In this document: one piece after another, positions 55,511 through 64,000 of the stretch | Layout: the number at the start of each line of letters is the position of its first letter | Numbering within the stretch: position 1 is the stretch's first letter | Source: Serratia liquefaciens ATCC 27592 | GTDB taxonomy: Bacteria > Pseudomonadota > Gammaproteobacteria > Enterobacterales > Enterobacteriaceae | Length of the DNA stretch: 64,000 nt | Direction of reading: 5' to 3' | Assembly (NCBI RefSeq): GCF_000422085.1 | Contig: NC_021741.1 | Coordinates: forward strand, 4,402,001 to 4,466,000 | Made by a program: the position numbers and the translations under genes | Notes under the pieces: generated by a model | What the model saw: only the letters and a program-made list of their open reading frames with translations | Told to the model about the DNA's origin: nothing | The model's database searches: none

Positions 55511-56440
55511 ATGGTTAATCGCGTATGGGTTCTGGGTGATGCAGTCGTCGACCTGGTGCCTGAAAACTCAAACAGTTACCTTAAGTGTCCCGGTGGTGCG
55601 CCTGCCAATGTGGCGGTTGGCATTGCCCGCCTGGGCGGCGACAGCGCCTTTATCGGCCGGGTTGGCCAAGACAGTTTCGGCACCTTCTTGCAACAGGTAC
55701 TGAGCGAAGAACAGGTGGATATTGGCCATATGTTCCAGGACCCCGATCACCACACCTCCACCGTGGTGGTGGACCTTGATTTGTCGGGCGAGCGCTCCTT
55801 CACTTTCATGGTCAATCCCAGTGCCGACCTGTTCCTGCAGCCTGAAGATCTGCCTGAATTCAACGCCGATGAATGGCTGCACGTCTGCTCTATTGCCCTG
55901 TCGCAGGAGCCCAGCCGCAGCACCACGTTTGCCGCCATGGAGAACATCAAGGCGGCCGGCGGCTGGGTCAGCTTTGACCCGAACATTCGTGAAGAGGTCT
56001 GGCGTCAACCGGATGCGCTGCGCACCTGTTTGCAAAAGGCCCTGCTGCTGGCAGACGTGGTGAAAATCTCGCTGGAAGAGCTGAGTTTTATCAGCAATAT
56101 CGGTGAGTTGGAGAGTGCCATTGACTGGATGATGCAACGCTACCCGCTGCGTTTATTGCTGGTGACGCTGGGCGGCAACGGCGTATGCGTACACGACGGC
56201 AAGCAGATCCGGCATTTCCGAGCCCCCTCCATCACCCCTGTCGACACCACCGGTGCAGGCGACGCTTTTGTTGCCGGCCTGCTGGCGGCGCTGGCGCAGA
56301 TCGGCGCTTTGCCGCAGGAGGAACAATGGCCGGCGGTGATCGCTCAGGCTCAGGCCTGCGGCGCATTGGCGACTACCGCCAAAGGTGCGATGACCGCGCT
56401 GCCGCATGCCGACGAGCTCCGGGCCTTCCTTCGCCGCTGA
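55511..56440 (+). CDS. scrK: Fructokinase (ScrK)
   Basis: PfkB-family sugar kinase of 309 residues that phosphorylates the fructose released by sucrose-6-phosphate hydrolase. N-terminal VWVLGDAVVDLVPE, the CPGGAPANVAVGIARLGG sugar-binding glycine motif and the C-terminal DTTGAGDAFVAGLLAAL ATP/catalytic motif are all intact. The ATG at 55511 has AGAGG upstream. It is the first gene of the scr cluster; about 230 bases separate it from scrY, where further operators lie. Confidence 0.95.
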   Translation: MVNRVWVLGDAVVDLVPENSNSYLKCPGGAPANVAVGIARLGGDSAFIGRVGQDSFGTFLQQVLSEEQVDIGHMFQDPDHHTSTVVVDLDLSGERSFTFMVNPSADLFLQPEDLPEFNADEWLHVCSIALSQEPSRSTTFAAMENIKAAGGWVSFDPNIREEVWRQPDALRTCLQKALLLADVVKISLEELSFISNIGELESAIDWMMQRYPLRLLLVTLGGNGVCVHDGKQIRHFRAPSITPVDTTGAGDAFVAGLLAALAQIGALPQEEQWPAVIAQAQACGALATTAKGAMTALPHADELRAFLRR

Positions 56441-56548
56441 GCCGCCCACAGTAAACCCGGCCCCGACAGACCCGAGATTAAGCAAACAATATCGGGGCCA
56501 CATTCGCCCTTGCCAGTTCAGGCACAATTTGCGGAGTCGATCACAATA

Positions 56549-56564
56549 GCTGAATCGGGTTAGC
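56549..56564. promoter_or_regulatory. Candidate ScrR operator 1 upstream of scrY
   Basis: GCTGAATCGGGTTAGC, an imperfect copy of the GCTAAACCGGTTTAGC palindrome, about 105 bases before scrY. Confidence 0.6.
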
Positions 56565-56608
56565 AAACTTGATTGCCAGCCGCACAGCAACTCACTATCT
56601 TTCATCCT

Positions 56609-56624
56609 GAAAAACCGGTTTAGC
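56609..56624. promoter_or_regulatory. Candidate ScrR operator 2 upstream of scrY
   Basis: GAAAAACCGGTTTAGC with a perfect AAACCGGTTT centre, about 45 bases before the scrY start. Two operators here imply a second regulated promoter for scrYAB. Confidence 0.65.
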
Positions 56625-56669
56625 AATTTAGCAAAAAATAATAACAACCTTCCCGGATGATAGAAAATC

Positions 56670-58079
56670 ATGAAAAAACTTAGCTATCTGGCCATCACTA
56701 CAGGGCTTCTCATCTCTACCTCTGCCGCAGCGGCAGGCGCCAACGACAGCATCGAAGCGCGTCTCAATGCGTTGGAACAGCGGTTGCAGCAGGCCGAACA
56801 ACGGGCGAGCCAGGCAGAAACGCGCGCCACGGCGGCGGAGCGCAAGGCTCAGCAGTTGGAGCAGCGTACCGCCAACACCGAGCGGCAAACCGTACAAGTG
56901 GCGCAGCGTACCGCGACGCTGGAAACCCACGCAGCACCGGCCAGCAACCTGAAGCTCACCGGCTTAACCGATCTCAAGCTGTACGGCGACGTCGAATTCA
57001 ACCTGGACGGCGCCAGCCGCAGCGGCCAGTTGACGTCGCTGAAAGGCAGCGACAACAAGGACTGGAAGCCCGGTAACAAAGAAAAGTGGGATATCAACGG
57101 TCGCATACTGGTCGGCGTGGACGGTTATCGCCGCAACCCGGATGGCAACTTTTCTGGTTTCAGCGTGCAACCGCTGGCAGACATGACCGGCAAAATGAAC
57201 CTCGACGATGCCGCCTTCTTCTTCGGTAACGAAAAGAACTGGCAAACCAAGATTGGTCGCTTTGAAGCCTATGACATGTTCCCGCTCAATCAGGACACTT
57301 TCATCCAGTATTCCGGCAATACCGCCAACGATTTGTATGCTGATGGCTTCGGTTATATCTACATGATGAAAGAAGGCCGCGGTCGTAGCAGCAGCGGCGG
57401 TAACCTGATGCTGAGCAAGTACGCCGGCGACTTCTACTTCGAGCTGAATACGCTGGTCGAAGACGGTACTTCGCTGTTTCAGGACGACGCTTATCACGGC
57501 AACAGCCTGGATAATAAAAAGAATGTCGCCTACCTGCGGCCGGTGATCGCCTGGAAAAAAGATCGGCTCAGCGCGGCGGTGGCGATGGAAAGCAACGTGG
57601 TCAACAACGCCTATGGCTACCATGACAGTCAGGGACAATTCGTCGACCAATCCAAGCGCAACGGCTATGGCATGACCCTCAGTTGGAACAACACTGCCAC
57701 TCATCCGGACAACGGCGTGGTCGCCAACCTGAGCACTGCCTATCTTGACGCCTCCGGCGAGCAGGACTTTACCGCCGGGGTCAACGTGCTGTGGCGCCGC
57801 TTTGAAGTGGGTTATATCTATGCTCACAACAATATCAAAGAGTTCAACACTGCCGGAATGACGGCCGATATCAGCAACCCGCTCAGCGAACCGGGCAAGT
57901 ATGACATCCACACAATCCATACTTCGTATCAGATACCTAACATCATGAATATGAAGAATTTCAATTTGTATCTCGGCGCCTACGTTTCGATGCTGGAGGC
58001 CAATGCCGAGAACAAGATAGCCAACGCCAATAACGATCAGCGCTATGGCGTACGTGCCAGATTCAAGTACTTCTTCTGA
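56670..58079 (+). CDS. scrY: Sucrose porin (ScrY, LamB family)
   Basis: Outer membrane carbohydrate porin of 469 residues. A signal peptide (MKKLSYLAITTGLLISTSA) is followed by an N-terminal coiled coil of about 65 residues rich in Glu, Gln, Ala and Arg (LNALEQRLQQAEQRA), typical of ScrY rather than LamB. An 18-strand barrel begins KLYGDVEFNLDGA and ends RARFKYFF. It is slightly shorter than plasmid-borne ScrY (about 505). It admits sucrose to the periplasm ahead of ScrA. Confidence 0.9.
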   Translation: MKKLSYLAITTGLLISTSAAAAGANDSIEARLNALEQRLQQAEQRASQAETRATAAERKAQQLEQRTANTERQTVQVAQRTATLETHAAPASNLKLTGLTDLKLYGDVEFNLDGASRSGQLTSLKGSDNKDWKPGNKEKWDINGRILVGVDGYRRNPDGNFSGFSVQPLADMTGKMNLDDAAFFFGNEKNWQTKIGRFEAYDMFPLNQDTFIQYSGNTANDLYADGFGYIYMMKEGRGRSSSGGNLMLSKYAGDFYFELNTLVEDGTSLFQDDAYHGNSLDNKKNVAYLRPVIAWKKDRLSAAVAMESNVVNNAYGYHDSQGQFVDQSKRNGYGMTLSWNNTATHPDNGVVANLSTAYLDASGEQDFTAGVNVLWRRFEVGYIYAHNNIKEFNTAGMTADISNPLSEPGKYDIHTIHTSYQIPNIMNMKNFNLYLGAYVSMLEANAENKIANANNDQRYGVRARFKYFF

Positions 58080-58144
58080 CGCGGATGAACTGATTTCCGC
58101 CGCGAAAAACCGCGGCGGCATTTTTATTTATGAAGGGAGTGAAC

Positions 58145-59515
58145 ATGGACATAACCGCAACCGCCAACGCGCTATTGCCGCTGCTCGGCGGTAAAGAAAA
58201 TATCGCCAGTGCCGCCCACTGCGCCACGCGCCTGCGTCTGGTGCTGGTGGATGACAGCAAGGTAGACAAAGTGGCGATCGGCAAGCTGGACGGGGTAAAA
58301 GGCTGCTTTAGCAACGCCGGGCAGATCCAGGTGATTTTCGGTACCGGGCTGGTCAACAAGGTGCACGCGGAATTTATCAAAGCGGCCGGCGTCAGCGAAT
58401 CCAGTAAATCGGAAGCCGCCGACATAGCCGCTAAAAAACTTAATCCGCTGCAACGCATCGCCCGCCTGCTGTCGAATATCTTCGTGCCGATCATTCCGGC
58501 CATCGTCGCCTCCGGCCTGCTGATGGGCCTGCTCGGCATGGTGAAAACCTACGGCTGGGCCGATGCCAACAGCGCCCTGTTCGTGATGCTGGACATGTTC
58601 AGTTCGGCGGCGTTCATCATTTTACCGATCCTGATCGGTTTCACCGCGGCGCGCGAGTTCGGCGGTAACCCCTATCTGGGTGCCACGCTCGGCGGCATTC
58701 TGACGCATCCGGCGCTGACCAACGCCTGGGGCGTGGCCGGTGGTTTCCATACCATGGATTTCTTCGGGCTGGAGATCGCCATGATCGGCTATCAGGGCAC
58801 GGTATTCCCGGTGCTGCTGACGGTGTGGTTTATGAGCGTACTGGAAAAACAGCTGCGTAAGGTGATCCCCAACGCGCTGGATTTGATCCTGACGCCGTTC
58901 CTGACGGTGGTGATCTCCGGTTTCGTCGCCATGCTGTTTATCGGCCCCGCCGGGCGCGCACTGGGTGACGGCATCTCCTTTGTCCTCAGCACGTTGATTA
59001 CCCACGCCGGTTGGTTTGCCGGCTTGCTGTTCGGCGGCCTCTATTCCGCTATCGTGATCACCGGCATTCACCACAGCTTCCACGCCGTCGAAGCCGGACT
59101 GCTCGGTAACCCGAATATCGGCGTTAACTTCCTGCTGCCGATCTGGTCAATGGCCAACATCGCCCAGGGTGGTGCCTGTCTGGCGGTGTATTTCAAAACC
59201 CGTGACGCAAAAATCAAAGCCATTGCGGTACCTTCGGCCTTTTCCGCCATGCTTGGCATTACCGAAGCGGCGCTTTTCGGCATCAACCTGCGCTTTGTGA
59301 AACCGTTTTTGGCGGCTCTGGCGGGCGGTGCGCTCGGTGGAGCCTGGGTGGTGGCCAATCATGTCGGCATGAACGCCGTCGGGCTCACGGCCATTCCGGG
59401 AATGGCAATCGTGCAGGCCAGTTCGCTGGTGAGTTATATCATTGGTCTGGTGATCGCCTTTGGCAGCGCCTTTACCCTCTCGTTGTTGCTGAAATACAAA
59501 ACGGACAGTGAATGA
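58145..59515 (+). CDS. scrA: Sucrose-specific PTS permease IIBC (ScrA)
   Basis: PTS enzyme IIBC of 456 residues that imports and phosphorylates sucrose to sucrose-6-phosphate. The IIB phosphorylation cysteine is in SAAHCATRLRLVL (about residue 26), followed by a short linker and a IIC membrane domain with the GITEAAIFGI-type motif (GITEAALFGIN). No IIA domain is present; it uses the glucose IIA, as is known for ScrA. The start MDITATANAL has GGGAG upstream; the ORF from 58130 is five codons too long. Confidence 0.96.
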   Translation: MDITATANALLPLLGGKENIASAAHCATRLRLVLVDDSKVDKVAIGKLDGVKGCFSNAGQIQVIFGTGLVNKVHAEFIKAAGVSESSKSEAADIAAKKLNPLQRIARLLSNIFVPIIPAIVASGLLMGLLGMVKTYGWADANSALFVMLDMFSSAAFIILPILIGFTAAREFGGNPYLGATLGGILTHPALTNAWGVAGGFHTMDFFGLEIAMIGYQGTVFPVLLTVWFMSVLEKQLRKVIPNALDLILTPFLTVVISGFVAMLFIGPAGRALGDGISFVLSTLITHAGWFAGLLFGGLYSAIVITGIHHSFHAVEAGLLGNPNIGVNFLLPIWSMANIAQGGACLAVYFKTRDAKIKAIAVPSAFSAMLGITEAALFGINLRFVKPFLAALAGGALGGAWVVANHVGMNAVGLTAIPGMAIVQASSLVSYIIGLVIAFGSAFTLSLLLKYKTDSE

Positions 59516-60924
59516 TGGAAGAACTAAACCTGATGAAACAGGCCGTCCAGGCGATGATGAGCGGCATGCCCAAGGCGCTGCGCGATCCGCACCGACCGGC
59601 GTGGCACCTGGCCCCCAGCGTCGGGCTGCTCAACGATCCCAACGGCTTTATTCAGCATAACGGGGTTTACCACCTGTTCTATCAGTGGAACCCGCTGGGC
59701 TGCGATCACCGCAACAAATGCTGGGGTCACTGGCAGTCGACGGATCTGGTCCACTGGCAGCACCAACCGGTGGCGCTGGTGCCGGGAGCCTGCTACGACA
59801 GCCATGGCTGTTATTCCGGCTCGGCGGTAGTGGCAGACGGCAAAATCATGCTGGCCTACACCGGCAACGTAAAATATCCCGACGGCTCGCGCACCGCCTA
59901 TCAATGCCTGGCGCAGGAAAATGCTCACGGCGGTTATGACAAGCTCGGGCCTGTATTGCCGCTGCCGTCGGGTTATAGCGGCCACGTGCGCGATCCGAAG
60001 GTCTGGCGCCATCAGGACAACTGGTACATGGTGCTCGGCGCCCGTGACCTGCAGGATCGCGGTAAGGTTTTACTGCTGCGTTCCGCCGAGCTGCGCAACT
60101 GGCAGTTGCTGGGTGAAATCGCCGGCTCACAGCTGAACGGCATCGGTGACTTCGGCTATATGTGGGAATGCCCGGATCTGTTTACGCTGGACGGTGCCGA
60201 GGTGCTTATCTGCTGTCCGCAAGGTCTGGCGGCGGAGGCCGAACGCTATCTCAATGTTTACCAGGCGGGGTATTTCACCGGCAGGCTGGACTATCGACAG
60301 GCCACTTTCGACCATCAGGATTTCCACGAACTGGATGCCGGGTTTGAATTCTACGCGCCGCAGACCACCCTGACCGAAGACGGTCGCCGGCTACTGGTTG
60401 GCTGGATGGGCGTGCCGGAGCAAGACGAGGATTGCCACCCGACCCTGCAGTATGGCTGGATCCATATTCTGACCTGCCCACGGGAGCTGTCGTTGCATAA
60501 CGGCAGACTCTGCCAACGTCCGGCACGTGAACTGCAACAGCTGAGGGGCGAAAACCGCCAATGGCAGGGCACCGCCGACGACGCGCCCTGCTGGCCTGCC
60601 GACAGCGCGGAACTGCTGCTGGCGCCAAACGGCGCGTTCAACGCCGACTTTGGCGGGGCGATGACACTGAATTGGGATGGCACCGTGCTGCGGCTGACGC
60701 GCAACAACCTGCGCAGCGGGCAGCCGGAACACCGTTACTGGCGCGGTGAGCTGACTCATCTGCAGATATTGTTCGACCGTTCGAGCGTGGAGATTTTTAT
60801 CAATCACGGCGAAGCGACCATGAGTTCGCGCTACTTCCCCGGCCCACAACCCTTGCTGTACCTGAGCGGTAAAGCGCAGCTGGCGCTCGAGCACTGGTCG
60901 CTGACGCCATGCATGCTAGAATGA
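59512..60924 (+). CDS. scrB: Sucrose-6-phosphate hydrolase (invertase)
   Basis: GH32 enzyme of 470 residues that splits sucrose-6-phosphate to glucose-6-phosphate and fructose in the cytosol. The nucleophile aspartate is in LLNDPNGFI, the transition-state stabiliser in VRDPKVW, and the acid/base glutamate in MWECPDLF. A C-terminal beta-sandwich follows from about residue 340. The start overlaps the scrA stop (ATGA). Confidence 0.96.
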   Translation: MMEELNLMKQAVQAMMSGMPKALRDPHRPAWHLAPSVGLLNDPNGFIQHNGVYHLFYQWNPLGCDHRNKCWGHWQSTDLVHWQHQPVALVPGACYDSHGCYSGSAVVADGKIMLAYTGNVKYPDGSRTAYQCLAQENAHGGYDKLGPVLPLPSGYSGHVRDPKVWRHQDNWYMVLGARDLQDRGKVLLLRSAELRNWQLLGEIAGSQLNGIGDFGYMWECPDLFTLDGAEVLICCPQGLAAEAERYLNVYQAGYFTGRLDYRQATFDHQDFHELDAGFEFYAPQTTLTEDGRRLLVGWMGVPEQDEDCHPTLQYGWIHILTCPRELSLHNGRLCQRPARELQQLRGENRQWQGTADDAPCWPADSAELLLAPNGAFNADFGGAMTLNWDGTVLRLTRNNLRSGQPEHRYWRGELTHLQILFDRSSVEIFINHGEATMSSRYFPGPQPLLYLSGKAQLALEHWSLTPCMLE

Positions 60925-60945
60925 CGCATCCTTCGATGAATTCAG

Positions 60946-61989
60946 ATGCCGTCAGTGAAAAAAAATAAACGCATAACCATCAGTGATATTGCCGCACTGG
61001 CCGGCGTGTCGAAATCGACCGCCAGCCTGGTGCTTAATGGCCGCAGCAAGGAGTATCGGGTGTCCGACGATACCCGCGATCGCATCCTGGCGCTGGCTGG
61101 CGAGCACCATTACCAGCCCAGCTTCCATGCCCGCTCGCTGCGTTCCTCCCGCAGCCATACCCTGGGGCTGGTGGTGCCGGAAATGACCAACTACGGTTTT
61201 GCGGTGATTTCACGCGAGCTGGAAACCCTGTGCCGCGAGGCCGGTTTGCAGTTGCTGATCGCCTGTACCGACGAAAACCCGGCGCAGGAAATGATGGCGG
61301 TGAACAGCCTGGTGCAGCGTCAGGTCGACGGCCTGATTGTCGCCTCCAGCCAGCTCAACGATGCGGAATACCAAAAGATTAACGCCAGCTTGCCGGTAGT
61401 GCAGATGGACCGCTTGATTACCGGCTCCGAACTGCCGCTGGTGATCACCGACTCGCTGACCTCGACCGCTACGCTGGTGGAGAACGTCGCGCGCCAGCAT
61501 CCTGACGAGTTCTATTTCCTTGGCGGGCAACCGCGCATCTCGCCAACCCGCGATCGATTGGCCGGTTTTCAGCTCGGCCTGGAGCGCGCCGGCGTGGCGT
61601 GTAAACCGGAATGGATCATCAACGGCAATTATCACCCCAGCTCCGGCTACGAGATGTTCGCCCAGCTGTGCGCACAGTTGGGCCGTCCGCCAAAAGCGTT
61701 ATTTACCGCCGCCTGTGGTCTGCTGGAAGGGGTGTTGCGCTACCTGAATCAGCACCAGTTGATGGAGAGCGACCTGCATTTGTGCAGTTTCGACGATCAC
61801 TACCTGTTCGATGGCCTGACGCTGAAAATCGACACCGTGGCCCAAGACTGTCGTGCTCTGGCGCAACACAGTTTCGACATGGTCAGCGCGCTGATTGACG
61901 AGCGGCCCCTGGAACAGAACGCGCTTTACCTGCCGGGCAATATCCACTGGCGCCACGCCGGTTCGAAGGCGCTGCTCGGCCAGCCCTGA
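60946..61989 (+). CDS. scrR: Sucrose operon repressor ScrR
   Basis: LacI-family repressor of 347 residues. The N-terminal HTH ([20 protein letters not shown]) with hinge region is followed by a sugar-binding domain with [19 protein letters not shown] and the strongly conserved [19 protein letters not shown]. It should bind the GCTAAACCGGTTTAGC-type operators upstream of scrK and scrY and release them on fructose or fructose-1-phosphate, as known for ScrR. It lies 21 bases after scrB in the same direction. Confidence 0.95.
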   Translation: MPSVKKNKRITISDIAALAGVSKSTASLVLNGRSKEYRVSDDTRDRILALAGEHHYQPSFHARSLRSSRSHTLGLVVPEMTNYGFAVISRELETLCREAGLQLLIACTDENPAQEMMAVNSLVQRQVDGLIVASSQLNDAEYQKINASLPVVQMDRLITGSELPLVITDSLTSTATLVENVARQHPDEFYFLGGQPRISPTRDRLAGFQLGLERAGVACKPEWIINGNYHPSSGYEMFAQLCAQLGRPPKALFTAACGLLEGVLRYLNQHQLMESDLHLCSFDDHYLFDGLTLKIDTVAQDCRALAQHSFDMVSALIDERPLEQNALYLPGNIHWRHAGSKALLGQP

Positions 61990-62025
61990 CTTGAGTTTTT
62001 TCTTTTCCCGCTTAAGGAGCTCAGC

Positions 62026-62844
62026 ATGAGCCGTGAGATTAACAAAGATACCCAGCTGTGCATGTCGCTGGCCGGTCGCCCAGGCAACTTCGGTACTCGC
62101 TTTCATAACTATCTGTATCAGGAACTGGATCTGAACTTTATCTACAAGGCGTTCACTACCCAGGATATCCAGGCGGCAGTGGGCGGAGTACGGGCTTTGG
62201 GCATCCGTGGTTGCGCGGTTTCCATGCCGTTCAAAGAGAGCTGCATCCCTTTCCTCGATGAGCTGGACGCTTCCGCAACGGCGATTGAATCGGTCAATAC
62301 CATCGTCAATGACGCCGGTTTTTTGCGGGCCTATAACACGGATTATATCGCCATCGCCAAATTGCTGGCCCAGTACCAAATCCCGACAGAAACCGCCTTT
62401 GCCCTGCGCGGCAGCGGTGGTATGGCAAAAGCGGTGACCGCGGCACTGCGTGACGCCGGTTTTAAAAATGGCCATATCATCGCCCGTAACCCGCAGGCCG
62501 GACAGGCTCTGGCCAGTGCATACGGTTATCAGTGGCAGGCGCAAGTCGATGAGCTAAAAGTGGATATGGTGATCAACGTAACGCCAATCGGCATGGCCGG
62601 CGGTGCAGAAGCGGAGCAATTGGCTTTCGCGCCCGCGACTGTCGATGCGGCGAAAATCGTCTTCGACGTGGTGGCACTGCCTGCGGAAACCCCGCTGGTC
62701 CGTTACGGACGTGAGCACGGCAAACAGGTGATTACCGGGGCAGAAGTGATTGCGTTGCAGGCGCTGGAACAGTTTGTCCTCTACACCGGCGTACGTCCTA
62801 CCGATGAGCAAATCGCCCGTGCTGCAGCGCACGCTCGCGGTTAA
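62026..62844 (+). CDS. Shikimate 5-dehydrogenase-like protein
   Basis: AroE-family NAD(P) oxidoreductase of 272 residues. The catalytic lysine is in SMPFKESC and the aspartate in YNTDYIAI; the Rossmann motif is RGSGGMAKAV and INVTPIGM is the NVTP segment. The substrate residues at the N-terminus (CMSLAGRPGNFG instead of the AroE-type SxS motif) point to the AroE-like paralogue group (HI0607 type) rather than the housekeeping shikimate enzyme. AAGGAG precedes the ATG. It probably has its own promoter after scrR. Confidence 0.85.
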   Translation: MSREINKDTQLCMSLAGRPGNFGTRFHNYLYQELDLNFIYKAFTTQDIQAAVGGVRALGIRGCAVSMPFKESCIPFLDELDASATAIESVNTIVNDAGFLRAYNTDYIAIAKLLAQYQIPTETAFALRGSGGMAKAVTAALRDAGFKNGHIIARNPQAGQALASAYGYQWQAQVDELKVDMVINVTPIGMAGGAEAEQLAFAPATVDAAKIVFDVVALPAETPLVRYGREHGKQVITGAEVIALQALEQFVLYTGVRPTDEQIARAAAHARG

Positions 62845-62894
62845 AAACGCTAAACAACGCCAGGGCCGCGGTTCGTTTGAGCGGCCTTGATGGC

Positions 62895-63188
62895 CTAGCG
62901 ATGAGCCAGCAGACGCAAAATATTTCTCGCACCGTGAAGTACTCGCTCGATCCTGACATTACGTTGTATCGCTGTGAAAACGATTAGGTATTTGCCGTAG
63001 GCGCTGATCCTGACGTCCCGACCAAGCTCAGGTCGCTTTTGGTAGGTTTCCGGCGACTCGCCGATTCGCTGGCATTGGTTATACAGTTCAGAAATAAAAC
63101 TCAGCGCCCGGGCCGGGTTATCCTGTGCAATATGATCGCCAATACTTTCAATGTCATATATCGCTGCCGGCGATATTGTTAGCCTCAT
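62895..63188 (-). CDS. ParE/RelE-family toxin
   Basis: Toxin of 97 residues of the RelE/ParE superfamily. LTISPAAIYDIESIGDHIAQD at the N-terminus and the YLIVFTAIQRNVRIERVLHGAR strand region are characteristic (ARNILRLL end). ParE toxins poison DNA gyrase. Its ATG overlaps the stop of the upstream antitoxin gene. Confidence 0.9.
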   Translation of the reverse strand: MRLTISPAAIYDIESIGDHIAQDNPARALSFISELYNQCQRIGESPETYQKRPELGRDVRISAYGKYLIVFTAIQRNVRIERVLHGARNILRLLAHR

Positions 63189-63448
63189 CAGTCACTTTCG
63201 TTATCCACCATCCGTTGGTATTTAGCCCGCAAGCGCGCAAACGCCTCATCCGCCGGGACTCCCTCACCACTTTCAACTCCCTGTACAATGGCCACTTGCA
63301 ACTCTTCAATTTTCATCGCGCGCTCATGTTCTTCAAGCAGACGCAGCCCTGCCCGTATCACTTCGCTGACGTTGCCGTAACGTCCGCTGTCAATTTGCTC
63401 ATGAACGAACTTTTCAAAATGAGGGCTTAAAGCAATGCTAGTTGGCAT
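63188..63448 (-). CDS. ParD-family antitoxin
   Basis: Antitoxin of 86 residues, ribbon-helix-helix DNA-binding start (TSIALSPHFEKFVHEQIDSG, then NVSEVIRAGLRLLEEHE) and an acidic, disordered C-terminus that wraps the toxin. It precedes parE and overlaps it by one to four bases, the usual order, and should repress the pair. Confidence 0.9.
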   Translation of the reverse strand: MPTSIALSPHFEKFVHEQIDSGRYGNVSEVIRAGLRLLEEHERAMKIEELQVAIVQGVESGEGVPADEAFARLRAKYQRMVDNESD

Positions 63449-63540
63449 GGCCGACTCCGGAAAGTAGTGTTAATTACTATCTATTAGTATTTTCATTTGT
63501 CGGCAATGCGTCAAGCCCCTGTACGAAATTCAGTCAATAA

Positions 63541-63568
63541 AAAAGGGCGCCTGAGCGCCCTTCTAATT
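63541..63568 (-). terminator. Terminator after exbD
   Basis: On the minus strand GGGCGCTCAGGCGCCC followed by TTTTTT, located about 20 bases after the exbD stop. Confidence 0.85.
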
Positions 63569-63586
63569 CTGGGTGATGCCAGCCCG

Positions 63587-64000
63587 CTACTTGGCGGTGC
63601 CTTCCATCCCCACCAGCCCCACTTTCAGGTAGCCGGCTTTACGCAGCGTATCCATTACGCTCATCAGCGTTTCGTAGTCCACACTCTTATCCGCCTGGAA
63701 GAAGATGGTGGTCTCTTTGTTCGCCTGCGTCCGTTGATCCAGCACCGACGTCAGTTGATCTGCACTGACGGCCTGCTCACCAACGTAGAGCTGTTTGTCC
63801 GCTTTCACCGACAGGAACACCGGCTTTTCCGGACGCGGCTGAGGTTTGGCGGAGGACGCCGGGAGATCGACACGGATATCTACCGTTGCCAGCGGCGCGG
63901 CCACCATAAAGATGATCAACAGCACCAGCATGACGTCGATAAACGGCGTCACGTTGATTTCATGCAGTTCGCCGCTGTCGTCCAGATCTTCATTTAAGCG
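63587..64000 (-). CDS. exbD: ExbD, TonB-system proton channel subunit (5' end outside window)
   Basis: C-terminal 137 residues of ExbD, which with ExbB energises TonB for uptake of iron siderophores and B12. The frame is open to the window end, reading LNEDLDDSGELHEINVTPFID into the single transmembrane helix MLVLLIIFMVAAPLA; the essential aspartate is in NVTPFIDVML. The periplasmic domain ends at VGLVGMEGTAK. The transporter and receptor genes at 27-30 kb would depend on such a system. Confidence 0.95.
   Translation of the reverse strand, partial: RLNEDLDDSGELHEINVTPFIDVMLVLLIIFMVAAPLATVDIRVDLPASSAKPQPRPEKPVFLSVKADKQLYVGEQAVSADQLTSVLDQRTQANKETTIFFQADKSVDYETLMSVMDTLRKAGYLKVGLVGMEGTAK

Overview
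The window reads as a chromosomal segment of an enterobacterium, most likely Serratia. Gene order endA-rsmE-gshB-yqgE-ruvX-yggR-yggS-proC-yggT-yggU-rdgB-hemW ... yggN-glsB-yggL-trmB-mutY-yggX-mltC-speC-tRNA-Phe follows the Escherichia/Yersinia backbone, base composition is GC-rich in conserved genes, and two ERIC-type repeats are present. The species is an inference; I could run no database search.

Region 1 (1-17250) is conserved housekeeping: DNA degradation and repair (endA, ruvX, mutY, rdgB), RNA methylation (rsmE, trmB), glutathione and proline synthesis (gshB, proC), PLP homeostasis (yggS), haem delivery (hemW), iron-sulfur protection (yggX), murein turnover (mltC) and putrescine synthesis (speC). 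The slot between hemW and yggN, occupied by yggM-ansB in E. coli, holds a small DUF4160/DUF2442 pair.

Region 2 (17250-36200) starts at a tRNA-Phe gene followed by a decayed second tRNA 3' end and a row of five short hairpins. It is accessory: a secreted siderophore-esterase-like hydrolase; a GNAT/LuxR/NCS1-permease operon; an operon of a HTH regulator, a queuosine-precursor transporter with an extra N-terminal domain, and QueF; a Tat-exported phospholipase C; a Fur-box-linked siderophore-binding protein and TonB receptor; and the abgR/abgABT locus for p-aminobenzoyl-glutamate uptake and cleavage.

Region 3 (36200-54930) is a contact-dependent inhibition (CDI) island transcribed on the minus strand: cdiB, an HlyC-like acyltransferase gene, a 3167-codon cdiA, a membrane immunity gene, a secreted-protein gene and an Ail/OmpX-type outer membrane protein. 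Downstream lies an array of orphan toxin-tip/immunity modules. The array is bracketed by a nearly identical direct repeat of the 3' end of abgT, with remnants of the ail and secreted-protein genes on its left side. This suggests tandem duplication of the CDI tail region followed by decay. Three reading frames in the array are broken at homopolymer runs.

Region 4 (54930-64000) holds the sucrose regulon scrK-scrY-scrA-scrB-scrR with ScrR-type operators, a shikimate-dehydrogenase-like gene, a ParDE toxin-antitoxin pair, and the 3' part of exbD at the right edge.
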